A stretch of DNA of 64,000 bases, taken from CAIQIA01 sp945861105 (lineage in GTDB: Bacteria; Cyanobacteriota; Cyanobacteriia; PCC-6307; Cyanobiaceae). Each line of letters starts with the position of its first letter. Position 1 is the first letter of the stretch. Both the position numbers and the translations under genes were made by a program. Shown here piece after piece: positions 16,238 to 24,811 of this stretch. The stretch lies in NCBI GenBank assembly GCA_947488815.1, contig CANLCC010000002.1:62001-126000 (forward strand). Direction: 5' to 3'. Under the pieces are notes generated by a model that ran no database searches, had not been told where the DNA came from, and saw only the letters and a program-made list of their open reading frames with translations.

Positions 16238-16679
16238 CGACGGTGTGCACGTTGCCACGGGGGTTGAAGTCGGCCTCCAGCTGCATCCACAGGGGGTCGG
16301 CCGCCAGCACCAGATCGTCAAGGATGCGGTTGACCACCTCTTCATGGGAGATGGTGATGTCGCGCCAGCGGTTCACATAGAGCTTGAGGGCCTTCAGTTC
16401 AAGCACCCGCGGTCCGGGCTGGTAGAGAAGCTGCAGGCTGGCGAAGTCGGGATAGCCCGAGAAGGGGCAGAGGCAGGTGAACTCGGGCAGGGTGATGGCC
16501 ACCTCATAGACGCGGCCGGGGCGGGGGTTGTCGAAGCAGATCAGCTGGGCCTCGGCGATGGCCCGCTCGCCGTAGTGGGGCCGGACCGTTGCATCCGCAG
16601 GAGCAGGCTCGGGCGGAATGGCTTCTGGCGGAATCGGTTCTGGCGGGATGCTGGAGGTCACGGGATTGATGGCAGACAA
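16203..16679 (-). CDS. queF: NADPH-dependent preQ0 reductase QueF
   Basis: This 158-residue single-domain (type I) enzyme reduces 7-cyano-7-deazaguanine to preQ1 in queuosine synthesis. The nucleophilic cysteine is in PEFTCLCPFSGYPDFA, with the conserved ELKALKLYVNRWRD and SHEEVVNRILDDL segments after it. The N-terminus carries a short Pro/Glu repeat (PPEPIPPEAIPPEP) coded by 15-base repeats. It is divergent from glnB across 92 bases. Confidence 0.95.
   Translation of the reverse strand: MSAINPVTSSIPPEPIPPEAIPPEPAPADATVRPHYGERAIAEAQLICFDNPRPGRVYEVAITLPEFTCLCPFSGYPDFASLQLLYQPGPRVLELKALKLYVNRWRDITISHEEVVNRILDDLVLAADPLWMQLEADFNPRGNVHTVVTARHGQRHAN
16612..16656 (-). repeat. queF: Three 15-base tandem repeats in the queF 5' coding region
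   Basis: Three units of 15 bases (16612-16626, 16627-16641, 16642-16656; consensus GGCGGAAT-GGTTCT on the plus strand) encode the PPE(P/A)I repeat at the QueF N-terminus. The length is a multiple of three, so copy changes would keep the frame. The third unit is diverged. Confidence 0.7.
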
Positions 16680-16691
16680 GGTGGGATGCCC

Positions 16692-16705
16692 GTAGCAATC
16701 GCTAC
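16692..16705 (+). promoter_or_regulatory. NtcA box upstream of glnB
   Basis: GTAGCAATCGCTAC matches the NtcA consensus GTA-N8-TAC exactly and is also a perfect inverted repeat (CGTAGC/GCTACG arms). It ends 66 bases before the glnB start. CATAAT at 16745-16750 could be the -10 hexamer. NtcA control of glnB is well established in cyanobacteria. Confidence 0.75.
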
Positions 16706-16771
16706 GACCGATGGACCGACGGCTTCATGGAATGGCCACCGGTCCATAATCCTGGCAAAGCCCCCAGCACC

Positions 16772-17110
16772 ATGAAGAAGATCGAGGCGATCATCCGCCC
16801 CTTCAAGCTCGACGACGTCAAGATGGCCCTTGTCAATGCCGGCATCGTCGGCATGACCGTGACGGAGGTGAGGGGCTTCGGCCGCCAGAAGGGGCAGGTG
16901 GAGCGCTACCGCGGTTCCGAGTTCACCGTCGAGTTCCTGCAGAAGCTCAAGCTCGACATCGTCGTTGAAGACGACAAGGTGGACGTGGTGGTCAATGCGA
17001 TCCAGGAGGCGGCCCGCACCGGCGAGATCGGTGACGGCAAGATCTTCGTCTCCCCCGTGGAGTCGGTGGTGCGCATCCGCACCGGCGACCGCGACGGCAG
17101 CGCCATCTGA
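16772..17110 (+). CDS. glnB: Nitrogen regulatory protein PII
   Basis: This 112-residue trimeric sensor of 2-oxoglutarate and ATP/ADP controls NAGK, PipX and nitrogen transport in cyanobacteria. It begins MKKIEAIIRPFKLDDVK and carries the T-loop RYRGSEF, the B-loop TGEIGDGKIFV and the C-terminal VVRIRTGDRDGSAI. Ser49, phosphorylated in Synechococcus elongatus, is present, but position 51 is Phe instead of the common Tyr. An NtcA box precedes it. It converges on tlyA with a 4-base gap. Confidence 0.97.
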   Translation: MKKIEAIIRPFKLDDVKMALVNAGIVGMTVTEVRGFGRQKGQVERYRGSEFTVEFLQKLKLDIVVEDDKVDVVVNAIQEAARTGEIGDGKIFVSPVESVVRIRTGDRDGSAI

Positions 17111-17114
17111 GCCT

Positions 17115-17912
17115 TCAGAGGTCCCCCAGGGCGGCCTCCCAGGCCGGGTCGTCAAGGCCGGGTGCGGGCCCCAGCCAGAGCAGCAGCTCGCGGTTGCCCG
17201 CCGGCCCATGCACCGGCGAGGCCACCAGCCCCTGGGGTCGCCACTGGAGGGCTCCCGCCGCCGTGGCCACCGCCACCACGGCATCCCGGCGCCCGCGAGG
17301 ATCGCGCACGACGCCACCCTTGCCGACCCGTTCGCGCCCCAGCTCGAACTGCGGCTTGACAAGCACCACAGCCTCGGCGGCCGCTCCACCCGCCAGCAGT
17401 GCCTGCAGGGCCGGCAGCACGAGGGTGAGCGAAATGAATGACAGATCGGCCACCGCCAGGTCAGGCCATTCCTCACCGGGGGCGTACAGATCTTCGGGGC
17501 GCAGATGGCGCACGTTGGTCCGTTCACGCAGCACCAGCCGTGGGTCCTGGCGCAGGCTCCAGGCGGTCTGGCCATAACCGACATCAACACCATGGATGCG
17601 GCGCGCACCGTGCTGCAGCAGGCAGTCGCTGAAGCCACCGGTGGAGATGCCGGCATCCAGGCAGCAGCGGTCCCGCACACGGATGGGCAGCTGCTCGAGG
17701 GCGGCGGCCAGCTTCTCGCCGCCGCGGGAGACGAACCGCGGCGGCTGGGTCACCGTCGGCAGGGCCTCGAGGGGGATGAGCTGGCCGGGTTTGTCGACCA
17801 CCTGTCCATCCAGGCGCACCCGACCGGCGCGGATCAGCTGCTGCGCCTGCTGGCGGCTGTCGACCAGCCCCAGTTCCTGCAGGCGCAGATCAAGGCGTTG
17901 GCGGCTGGCCAT
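17115..17912 (-). CDS. tlyA: TlyA-family rRNA 2'-O-methyltransferase
   Basis: This 265-residue protein has an N-terminal S4 RNA-binding domain (RLDLRLQELGLVDSRQQAQQ, IRAGRVRLDGQVVDKPG). An FtsJ-like methyltransferase domain follows: CLDAGISTGGFSDCLLQHGA as motif I, then VDVGYGQTAW, DLAVADLSFISLTLVLP and VLVKPQFELGRE. Homologues methylate 16S/23S rRNA; the older label is hemolysin A. I chose ATG 17912 (MASRQRLDLRL) over an upstream ATG that adds 14 unrelated residues. Confidence 0.9.
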   Translation of the reverse strand: MASRQRLDLRLQELGLVDSRQQAQQLIRAGRVRLDGQVVDKPGQLIPLEALPTVTQPPRFVSRGGEKLAAALEQLPIRVRDRCCLDAGISTGGFSDCLLQHGARRIHGVDVGYGQTAWSLRQDPRLVLRERTNVRHLRPEDLYAPGEEWPDLAVADLSFISLTLVLPALQALLAGGAAAEAVVLVKPQFELGRERVGKGGVVRDPRGRRDAVVAVATAAGALQWRPQGLVASPVHGPAGNRELLLWLGPAPGLDDPAWEAALGDL

Positions 17913-18057
17913 GGCAGTGCTGTCACATCGGCGACCGGCCGCAGGGGCCTGCATCAGCCTGCCTTAACACAGACCGGCAGCAAATCCGAGGAAAAGCCGA
18001 CGAGGCTCTGGAGATGGGGAAATTCGCCCGAGGATTCTTGGAACCCCGAAGGGATCG

Positions 18058-18303
18058 ATGACCCCCTCCGAGACCGGCCCCGGCCAGCTGCTGCCGTTTC
18101 CGCAGGTGCTGCAACCCGGAAGCTTCGTGCGGCTGCGTCAGCACCCCGACGATCTGCCGTCGTTCGAGCTGATCCGCTGCGAAGGCCGCCGCTGCTGGGT
18201 GCGTCAACAGGCCTGGGGCCCGCTGATCCAGTGGGAGGTGGCCCGCCGCAGCCTCACCCCCGACGACGACCTGGCCCAGGAGGGACGCCGCACCCCGGCC
18301 TAG
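18058..18303 (+). CDS. Small unknown protein upstream of purB
   Basis: This 81-residue soluble protein begins MTPSETGPGQLLPFPQVLQPGSF. Its central block SFVRLRQHPDDLPSFELIRC and the tail WGPLIQWEVARRSLTP give a compact, basic, tryptophan-containing domain with two cysteines (RCEGRRCWVRQQ). It resembles short conserved cyanobacterial proteins of unknown function. It ends 26 bases before purB and just before an 18-base palindrome, so it may share a transcript with purB. Confidence 0.65.
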   Translation: MTPSETGPGQLLPFPQVLQPGSFVRLRQHPDDLPSFELIRCEGRRCWVRQQAWGPLIQWEVARRSLTPDDDLAQEGRRTPA

Positions 18304-18306
18304 GGT

Positions 18307-18324
18307 GGTCGGTCGCGACCGACC
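18307..18324 (+). promoter_or_regulatory. 18-base perfect palindrome just before the purB start
   Basis: GGTCGGTCGCGACCGACC is a perfect inverted repeat ending 5 bases before the TTG start of purB and beginning 4 bases after the preceding gene. It occupies the place of the ribosome binding site, and no Shine-Dalgarno sequence is otherwise visible. It may be an operator or a translation-blocking hairpin. Confidence 0.5.
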
Positions 18325-18329
18325 GAAGC

Positions 18330-19625
18330 TTGATCGAGCGTTACACCCTCCCGGAGATGGGAGCGATCTGGACCGAAGAGGCGAAATTCCAGAGCTGGTT
18401 GCAGGTGGAGATCGCCGCCACCGAAGCCAACGCCGAGCTGGGCCGGGTGCCGGCTGAGGCGGTTGCCACCATCCGCTCGCAGGCCCGCTTCAGCGTGGCA
18501 CGCATCCTCGAGATCGAGGCGGAGGTGCGCCACGACGTGATCGCCTTTCTCACCAACGTCAACGAGCACGTGGGGGATGCCGGCAGGTACATCCATGTGG
18601 GCATGACCAGCTCGGATGTGCTGGACACGGGCCTGGCGCTCCAGCTCAAGGCGTCGACGGTGCTGCTGCGCCAGGAACTGGACGCCCTGGCCGAAGCGAT
18701 CCGCTGCCAGGCCCGTGCCCACCGCGACACGGTGATGATCGGCCGCAGCCATGCGATCCATGGGGAACCGATCACCTTCGGCTTCAAACTGGCGGGCTGG
18801 CTGGCAGAGGTCGAACGCAACCGTGAGCGCCTGGAACGGCTCGAGCGGATGGTGAGCGTGGGCCAGATCAGTGGTGCCATGGGCACCTACGCCAACACCG
18901 ACCCGCAGGTGGAGGCGCTGGCCTGCGCCCGGCTGGGATTGACGCCAGACACGGCAAGCACCCAGGTGATCGCCCGCGACCGCCATGCCGACTATGTGCA
19001 GACCCTGGCCCTGGTGGGAGCCGCACTGGAGCGGTTCGCCACCGAGATCCGCAATCTGCAGCGCACCGATGTGCTCGAGGTGGAGGAGAACTTCGCCAAG
19101 GGGCAGAAGGGCAGTTCTGCGATGCCCCACAAGCGCAACCCGATCCGCAGCGAACGCATCAGCGGCCTCGCGCGGGTGTTGCGCAGCTACGTGGTGGCCG
19201 CCCTCGAGAACTGTGCCCTCTGGCATGAACGGGACATCAGCCACAGCTCGGTGGAACGGATGATGCTGCCCGATTGCTCGGTCACGCTGCACTTCATGCT
19301 GCGGGAAATGACCCGGGTGGTGGAAGGGCTGCAGGTGTACCCCGACACCATGCAGCGGAACCTGAACATCTACGGCGGCGTGGTGTTCAGCCAGGCGGTG
19401 CTGCTGGCACTGGTAGCCACGGGACTCAGCCGCGAAGAGGCCTATCGCATCGTGCAGGGCCATGCCCACGGGGCCTGGAACCGCGCCGGGGGCGACTTCC
19501 GCGCCAACCTGGAAGCCGATCCGGCCGTGACATCACGCCTGAGCCCCGAGCAGCTGGCCGACTGCTTCAGCAGCGATCGGCACCGGGTGCACCTGCCGGT
19601 GATCTATGGGCGGCTGGGGATCTGA
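18330..19625 (+). CDS. purB: Adenylosuccinate lyase
   Basis: This 431-residue enzyme of the fumarase/aspartase superfamily catalyses two fumarate-releasing steps of purine synthesis. It shows TSSDVLDTGLALQL, the GRSHAIHGEPITFG segment and the signature loop GSSAMPHKRNP. The start is TTG at 18330, giving (M)IERYTLPEMGAIW, the canonical N-terminus; the first ATG at 18357 would remove it. The 3' end faces the helicase gene across a short hairpin. Confidence 0.96.
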   Translation: MIERYTLPEMGAIWTEEAKFQSWLQVEIAATEANAELGRVPAEAVATIRSQARFSVARILEIEAEVRHDVIAFLTNVNEHVGDAGRYIHVGMTSSDVLDTGLALQLKASTVLLRQELDALAEAIRCQARAHRDTVMIGRSHAIHGEPITFGFKLAGWLAEVERNRERLERLERMVSVGQISGAMGTYANTDPQVEALACARLGLTPDTASTQVIARDRHADYVQTLALVGAALERFATEIRNLQRTDVLEVEENFAKGQKGSSAMPHKRNPIRSERISGLARVLRSYVVAALENCALWHERDISHSSVERMMLPDCSVTLHFMLREMTRVVEGLQVYPDTMQRNLNIYGGVVFSQAVLLALVATGLSREEAYRIVQGHAHGAWNRAGGDFRANLEADPAVTSRLSPEQLADCFSSDRHRVHLPVIYGRLGI

Positions 19626-19633
19626 AACCCAGT

Positions 19634-19651
19634 GGCTGAAGCCCTTCAGCC
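19634..19651. terminator. Hairpin between convergent purB and helicase genes
   Basis: GGCTGAAG-CC-CTTCAGCC is a perfect 8-base-pair inverted repeat lying between the purB stop and the helicase stop, overlapping the latter by 6 bases. It lacks a T run, so it may act as a weak bidirectional terminator or 3' end stabiliser. Confidence 0.45.
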
Positions 19652-22393
19652 CTCCAGCGGCACCCGCTGGGTGGCGGGGTTGAGCCCTTCGGGTTCGGCA
19701 CCGACGATCTCCTCCTTGACGGGGAAGCGGTTGATGGCCTGCAGGGCGCGGCGGGCCTTGCCCCGCAGCTCCTCGCTGACGGCAGGGCAGTAGGGCAGCT
19801 GGGCCAGCAGATCGACGGTGCGCCGCAGCAGCCGCACCACATCCCCTTCATCCAGGGAGGTGGCGGCGATCAGATCGGTCCAGCTGGTGCCATCGGCCCA
19901 GGCCTTCACCAGGCCCATCAGATCCGGTTCCCACCACACCGGCACGACCACCTCATGGCGTTCCTGCAGCCGCACCAGCTCGCGCCGCAGGCCCCGCAGA
20001 TCGTGCAGCGCCTCTTCGGCGGCGGGCGGTGGGGGATAGGCGGTCCAGAGGTCGGGACGGCTCACCTCGGTCGAGACCGCCTCCAGCACGGCGGCCAGGT
20101 CGCCAGGGCTGAGCTCGTCGCAATGGCCACTCATCAGCACCAGCCCCAGCCAGAGCTCGTTGTCGCCCCGCAGGGCCGCCACCGTGCGACCGATCTCGGT
20201 GGGCTCGAGGTCATCAAGGCAGCCGAAATGGCGCAGGATCTCGATCAGGCTCAGGAAGGTCTGCCAATGGCGGTTGGCCCGGTGGTGCAGCAATCGCTGC
20301 CGCTCGGCGATTTCCTCCTCCAGTTCTTCCATGCGCCGACGCTGCTTCTTGAGCTGGCGGCGATCACCCCAGCGGTGGGCCGGATCCGCCTCCAGTTCGG
20401 TCTCCAGGTCCTGCACCAGCCGCGCCTGCTGCTGCACCTCACCGGCCAGGTCGTACTGGGGGGTGTGCATGTCGTGGCGACGGGCCAGGGAGCCCACCGC
20501 CAGGGCCAGGCCGGCACTGTGGTCATCACCGTGGCGGTGTTCCCCGGGCTGGCTGAGGTCGGGGCCAGTGAAACCACCCACCTGCAGACAGCTGAGTTCG
20601 GCATGCAGGCTCACCACCGAGCGGCAGGGCAGCAGCACCCAGAGGTTCTCGTCGGTGAGGCAGAGCAGCAGTGGGAACTGGCCGGGGCCGTCGATCTTGT
20701 CAACGATCACGGCAGGGCAGACGCGACCGCGCAGGGCCGGCGCCTTGAGGCTCACCAGGGTGCCGGGGCTGGCGAACTGCAGGGCAAGGGTGAGTTCATG
20801 GGCCAGGGTCTCTTCGGCCTGCTGCTGCAGGATCCGCAGCAGCCGCCGTTCTTCCCGCAGGCGACCGCGCTGCTTTTCGTAGGCCTCGAAGGCCTCCCAT
20901 GGCACATCGGTGGCGGTTTCACCGATCAGTTCCAGCTGCTCGCGCAGTTCGCTGATGCGGGCCTGGTCATCGGCCAGGTCGAGGGTGGCGAGGTAACGGC
21001 CGAAGCTGCGTTCGACCAGCTCCCGGGCCTTCGCCAGGTCATAACGCTGCAGCAGGTTGAGCACCATGCCGTAGCTGGGGGTGAACTGGCTGACGAGGGG
21101 ATCGGCGGGCGCCATGGCCAGCTGACCGGCCTCCCGCACCCCCTCGAAGCGGCTCTGGACGGTGACCACATAGCCCTGGGTGTCGAGGCCACGGCGACCG
21201 GCGCGACCGGCCATCTGCAGAAATTCGCTGGCCATCAGCCCGCGATGGCCGCTTTCGGTGCGTTTGGACAGGGCCGAGATGACCGTGGTGCGGGCGGGCA
21301 TGTTGATGCCGGCCGCGAGGGTTTCGGTGGCGAACACCACCTTGATGAGCCCCTGCTGGAACAGCTCTTCAATCAGTTCCTTCCATGCCGGCAGCACACC
21401 GGCATGGTGGGCCGCCACCCCCCGCAGCAATGGCTCCAGATGCCCGTCGCGGACCGCTTCAGGATTGGCCGCCACGAAGGCATCGACGCGTTCCCGCAGG
21501 CGGGCCTGCTCGGCTGGCGTGACCAGAGAGGCCCCGCCGAGATCACGCACACCCTTGTCGCAGCCGCGGCGGCTGAAGATGAAATAGATGGCCGGCAGCA
21601 TGTCGCGTTCGGCCAGCTGGTTCACCACAAAGCCCATGGGCGGTGCTTCGGGCTGGGGCGGCCGGGGGCTGCGGTCGCCCTTGCGACGGGTGGATTTGGG
21701 GGGCCGCCAGACCTTGGCATTGGGGTGCAGGCCTGTGCCGGCTTCGTTGAGCAGCGGATGCAGACCCTTGGCGCTGCAGAAGCTGAAGGCCAGCGGCACC
21801 GGCCGGTGGTCGCTGAGCACAAGCCGGGTGGGGCCGTGCACCTGTTCGATCCAGTCGGTGAGCTGCCCGGCGTTGGCGACGGTGGCCGAGAGGGCCACCA
21901 GCTGGATCACCGAAGGGCAGTGGATGATCGACTCCTCCCAGACGGTGCCCCGCTGGGAGTCGTTCATGTAATGGCATTCGTCGAGCACCACGGTCTCGAC
22001 ATCCGCCAGGGGATCGTCGTCGGGGTGATCGATCTCGGCGTAGAGCATGTTGCGGAAGATCTCGGTCGTCATCACAACGACCGCAGCCTCGCGGTTGGCG
22101 GTGATGTCGCCGGTCATCAGTCCGACCCGCTCGGCTCCGAACTGTTCGCGGAAATCGCGCAGCTTCTGGTTGGAGAGCGCCTTGAGCGGAGTGGTGTAGA
22201 ACACCCGCCGGCCATGGGCCAGGGCGCGGTGGATGGCGTATTCGCCCACCAGGGTCTTGCCCGAGCCGGTGGGGGCGCTCACCACGACCGAATGGCCCTG
22301 ATCCAGGGCATCAATGGCCTCGAGCTGGAAGCCGTCGAGGCTGAAGGGGAAGAGCGCCGCCAGATCGGGCCGGCTGCTGGCGGCAGTGGTCAT
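19646..22393 (-). CDS. Ski2-like DEAD/DEAH-box RNA helicase with DSHCT-type C-terminus
   Basis: This 915-residue superfamily 2 helicase has Walker A SAPTGSGKT (about residues 39-47), TTPLKALSNQK, Walker B VVLDECHYMND, the SAT motif in LVALSATVAN, and the second RecA domain with FATETLAAGINMPARTT and QMAGRAGRRG. The C-terminal half is helical with a coiled-coil part (EELEEEIAERQRLL) and fits Mtr4/Ski2-type DSHCT proteins. These are conserved in cyanobacteria with poorly known RNA targets. It is divergent from bioF with only 22 bases between starts, so the promoters must overlap. Confidence 0.92.
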   Translation of the reverse strand: MTTAASSRPDLAALFPFSLDGFQLEAIDALDQGHSVVVSAPTGSGKTLVGEYAIHRALAHGRRVFYTTPLKALSNQKLRDFREQFGAERVGLMTGDITANREAAVVVMTTEIFRNMLYAEIDHPDDDPLADVETVVLDECHYMNDSQRGTVWEESIIHCPSVIQLVALSATVANAGQLTDWIEQVHGPTRLVLSDHRPVPLAFSFCSAKGLHPLLNEAGTGLHPNAKVWRPPKSTRRKGDRSPRPPQPEAPPMGFVVNQLAERDMLPAIYFIFSRRGCDKGVRDLGGASLVTPAEQARLRERVDAFVAANPEAVRDGHLEPLLRGVAAHHAGVLPAWKELIEELFQQGLIKVVFATETLAAGINMPARTTVISALSKRTESGHRGLMASEFLQMAGRAGRRGLDTQGYVVTVQSRFEGVREAGQLAMAPADPLVSQFTPSYGMVLNLLQRYDLAKARELVERSFGRYLATLDLADDQARISELREQLELIGETATDVPWEAFEAYEKQRGRLREERRLLRILQQQAEETLAHELTLALQFASPGTLVSLKAPALRGRVCPAVIVDKIDGPGQFPLLLCLTDENLWVLLPCRSVVSLHAELSCLQVGGFTGPDLSQPGEHRHGDDHSAGLALAVGSLARRHDMHTPQYDLAGEVQQQARLVQDLETELEADPAHRWGDRRQLKKQRRRMEELEEEIAERQRLLHHRANRHWQTFLSLIEILRHFGCLDDLEPTEIGRTVAALRGDNELWLGLVLMSGHCDELSPGDLAAVLEAVSTEVSRPDLWTAYPPPPAAEEALHDLRGLRRELVRLQERHEVVVPVWWEPDLMGLVKAWADGTSWTDLIAATSLDEGDVVRLLRRTVDLLAQLPYCPAVSEELRGKARRALQAINRFPVKEEIVGAEPEGLNPATQRVPLEG

Positions 22394-22415
22394 GGCGTCA
22401 TCCTATGGGGGCGCC

Positions 22416-23636
22416 ATGACCACCGCTGTGGCCCCATCCCCCATCGATGACTGGCGCGGCTGGCTGCAGAACGCCCTCGCCGCCGTGCCGGCGGAACGGC
22501 GGCGCCAGCTCCGCTGCCTGGCCCCCGCCACCCCCGCCCAGCTGGCCACGGCGGACGGCTCGCCCCTGCTCGACCTGGCCAGCAATGACTACCTGGGCCT
22601 CAGCCGCCACCCGGCGGTGCTGGCCGCTGCGAGCGCCGAACTGGCCGCCAGCGGCCTGGGGGCCGGTGCCTCACGGCTGGTGAGCGGCAGCCGGCCCGTG
22701 CACCAGCAGCTCGAGCAGGCCCTGGCCGCCTGGCTGGGCCGCCAGACGGTGCTGCTGTTCCCCAGTGGTTTCCAGGCCAACCTGGCCGCCGTCGCGGCCT
22801 TGGCGGACCGCCACAGCCTCGTGCTGGCCGACCGGTTGGTGCACCATTCCCTGCTGGTGGGTGTGCGCGCCAGCGGTGCCCGGCTGGAGCGGTTCGCCCA
22901 CAACGATGCCGGCGACCTGGAGCGGCGGCTGACGGCAGCCCGGAGCGCTCGGCCCGGCCAGCGGCTGCTGGTGCTCTGCGAGAGCGTCTACAGCATGGAG
23001 GGCACCACAGCGCCGGTGGCGACCCTGGCGGCCCTGTGTGAGCACCACGGGGCCGCCCTGCTGGTCGATGAGGCCCACGCCCTCGGCCTGCTGGGCCCCG
23101 GCGGCCGCGGTCTGGCCCATGGCCACGGCGCTGTTGCCCTGGTGAGCGGCACCTTCGGCAAGGCCTTCGGCAGTGGCGGAGCCTTTCTGGCGGCCGATGG
23201 GCTGCTGGGCGACTGGTTGCTGCAGACGAGCGGCGCCTTTCGCTACAGCACAGCCCTGGCGCCCCCCCTGGCCGCCGGGGCCCTAGCCGCCCTGACCCTG
23301 CTCGCCGGGGCCGGGGCGACGGACCTGCGGCAGCAGCTGCTGGCCCGCGCCCACCGCTGGCGCCTGGCCCTGGCGGCCGATGGCTGGCCACTCCCCCCTG
23401 GCGAAGGGCCGATCCTGCCGTTGCTGCTGGGCGACGACCGGCGCGCCCTGACGCTGCAGCAGCAGTTGGAGTCTGCGGGCCTGTTCACGGTGGCGATCCG
23501 TCCGCCGACGGTGCCCGTGGGCAGCTCGCGGTTGCGGCTGGTGCTGCGCCACGACCTGCCCGCCGGCACCCTGCCGCGGCTGCGGGCCGCCCTGGGCCTG
23601 GGTGGTCCTGGGTCGTCGATCGACAATCATCGCTAG
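22416..23636 (+). CDS. bioF: 8-amino-7-oxononanoate synthase
   Basis: This 406-residue PLP enzyme joins pimeloyl-ACP and alanine in biotin synthesis. Markers are LDLASNDYLGLSRHP, GAGASRLVSGSRPVHQQLE, LLVDEAHALGLLGPGGRG and the PLP lysine in SGTFGKAFGSGGAF. The ATG at 22416 gives MTTAVAPSPIDDW. It is the first gene of the bio cluster, but a foreign-looking gene separates it from bioK. The tail GGPGSSIDNHR runs slightly past the usual family end. Confidence 0.95.
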   Translation: MTTAVAPSPIDDWRGWLQNALAAVPAERRRQLRCLAPATPAQLATADGSPLLDLASNDYLGLSRHPAVLAAASAELAASGLGAGASRLVSGSRPVHQQLEQALAAWLGRQTVLLFPSGFQANLAAVAALADRHSLVLADRLVHHSLLVGVRASGARLERFAHNDAGDLERRLTAARSARPGQRLLVLCESVYSMEGTTAPVATLAALCEHHGAALLVDEAHALGLLGPGGRGLAHGHGAVALVSGTFGKAFGSGGAFLAADGLLGDWLLQTSGAFRYSTALAPPLAAGALAALTLLAGAGATDLRQQLLARAHRWRLALAADGWPLPPGEGPILPLLLGDDRRALTLQQQLESAGLFTVAIRPPTVPVGSSRLRLVLRHDLPAGTLPRLRAALGLGGPGSSIDNHR

Positions 23637-23866
23637 GTCTCATCGTGTTTGATTAACCATGTCAATGGTGAGGATGTTCACAAGGCCCTGGCAATTCAGC
23701 CCGCCTGTCGATGGGACGACTGACACCGGGACAACCAGAGATCACTGATCGCCTCCGAGCGGGATGGCGGCAGGCGCGTCATTGACCTCAGACACACGGC
23801 CAACGGCCCAAAACAGATCTGTTAAGTTTGCCGGAGTTAGCCATATGCAGCCTCTCCTGAGCCACG

Positions 23867-24811
23867 ATGAAAGCCCTGCTTTATTCCAACAAAGAGATCT
23901 GCATTGACTTCAACATCTCCCTCCACACGCCCACCAACACTCTCGCGGTCACTTTCACCGAAAGAGGCAACAGGGAACTCGAAGGGCCTGGCTTTGGAAC
24001 TGAAGCCCTGACGAAATATGGCATCGACGTTATCTCAGTCAAAACCAGGCAAGATGCTTGGTATCAAAATCTCACCTCCGACATTATATCCAGCGTTGCG
24101 CTCTTCCTGTCGCGGCTTAGACCAAGGTATCAAGCCATCACCGGCTATGGCAGCAGCATGGGCGCATACGCAGCAATGCGCTTCTCAAAGTTACTGGATC
24201 TTGATCAAGTTCTAGCGCTATCACCGGTCCATGGAATTCATTATCCCTGGGATATGCGGTGGGCACAGGACCTACCAGCAGACTCTTCTTTCGAACCAAT
24301 GACAAAAGCAGATATTTCAACCAAGACTCACTTCTTTACCGTATTTGATCCCAAGAGCCTGGATGCACGTCACGCCGACCTGTACAGAAAGATCATCGCC
24401 CCTGACGCACTCCACGAAATCCACACGCCCTATTCTGGCCATCCTTCCAGCTATTTTCTTCGCGATGTTGGCATGCTCTCTCAATTGGCCACAACAATCA
24501 TCAAGACAGGGAGCTTCCCACACAAAAAAATCAAAAGGACGCAAGCAGCAGGGCCAGCCCCTAAAACCTACCTGTTCAACCTTGCCAACGCCTGCCTAGA
24601 CCGGAACAAGCCCAAAGTCGCCCTCGCGATTGCAGAGCAATTACTCGAACGCAATGATCGATACGCTGATTTTTATATGATCAAAGCAAAAGCCTTTCGT
24701 CTACTGGGTGATCGCTCTAGCGCACTGGATGCCTGCTATCGCGCCGCAGAGCTCAACCCCAGCAATCCCCACTACTTATTATTCGCCGAGCATTTTCTAA
24801 AGACCGCTTAA
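23867..24811 (+). CDS. Alpha/beta-hydrolase-like protein with C-terminal TPR, foreign-looking
   Basis: This 314-residue protein has a nucleophile elbow ITGYGSSMGAYAAM (Ser in G-x-S-x-G form) and a following LALSPVHGIHYPWD, suggesting an alpha/beta-hydrolase fold. A possible catalytic His is in TPYSGHPSSYF. Residues from about 225 form two TPR-like helical repeats (TYLFNLANACLDRNKPKVAL and AAELNPSNPHYLLF). Base use is much more AT-rich than the flanking bio genes, as is the 230-base stretch before it (23637-23866), where I see no gene and only a 10-base palindrome ACAGATCTGT at 23813-23822. It interrupts the bioF-bioK order, so transfer is likely. Substrate unknown. Confidence 0.8.
   Translation: MKALLYSNKEICIDFNISLHTPTNTLAVTFTERGNRELEGPGFGTEALTKYGIDVISVKTRQDAWYQNLTSDIISSVALFLSRLRPRYQAITGYGSSMGAYAAMRFSKLLDLDQVLALSPVHGIHYPWDMRWAQDLPADSSFEPMTKADISTKTHFFTVFDPKSLDARHADLYRKIIAPDALHEIHTPYSGHPSSYFLRDVGMLSQLATTIIKTGSFPHKKIKRTQAAGPAPKTYLFNLANACLDRNKPKVALAIAEQLLERNDRYADFYMIKAKAFRLLGDRSSALDACYRAAELNPSNPHYLLFAEHFLKTA

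Noticed and set aside
19955..22450. 831-residue plus-strand open frame across the helicase gene
   Set aside because: Antisense of a helicase with all motifs in place; the shadow protein is rich in Gly, Gln and His without a domain.
23813..23822. Palindrome ACAGATCTGT before the foreign gene
   Set aside because: Only 10 bases and no matching factor known to me; mentioned with the gene but not called a site.
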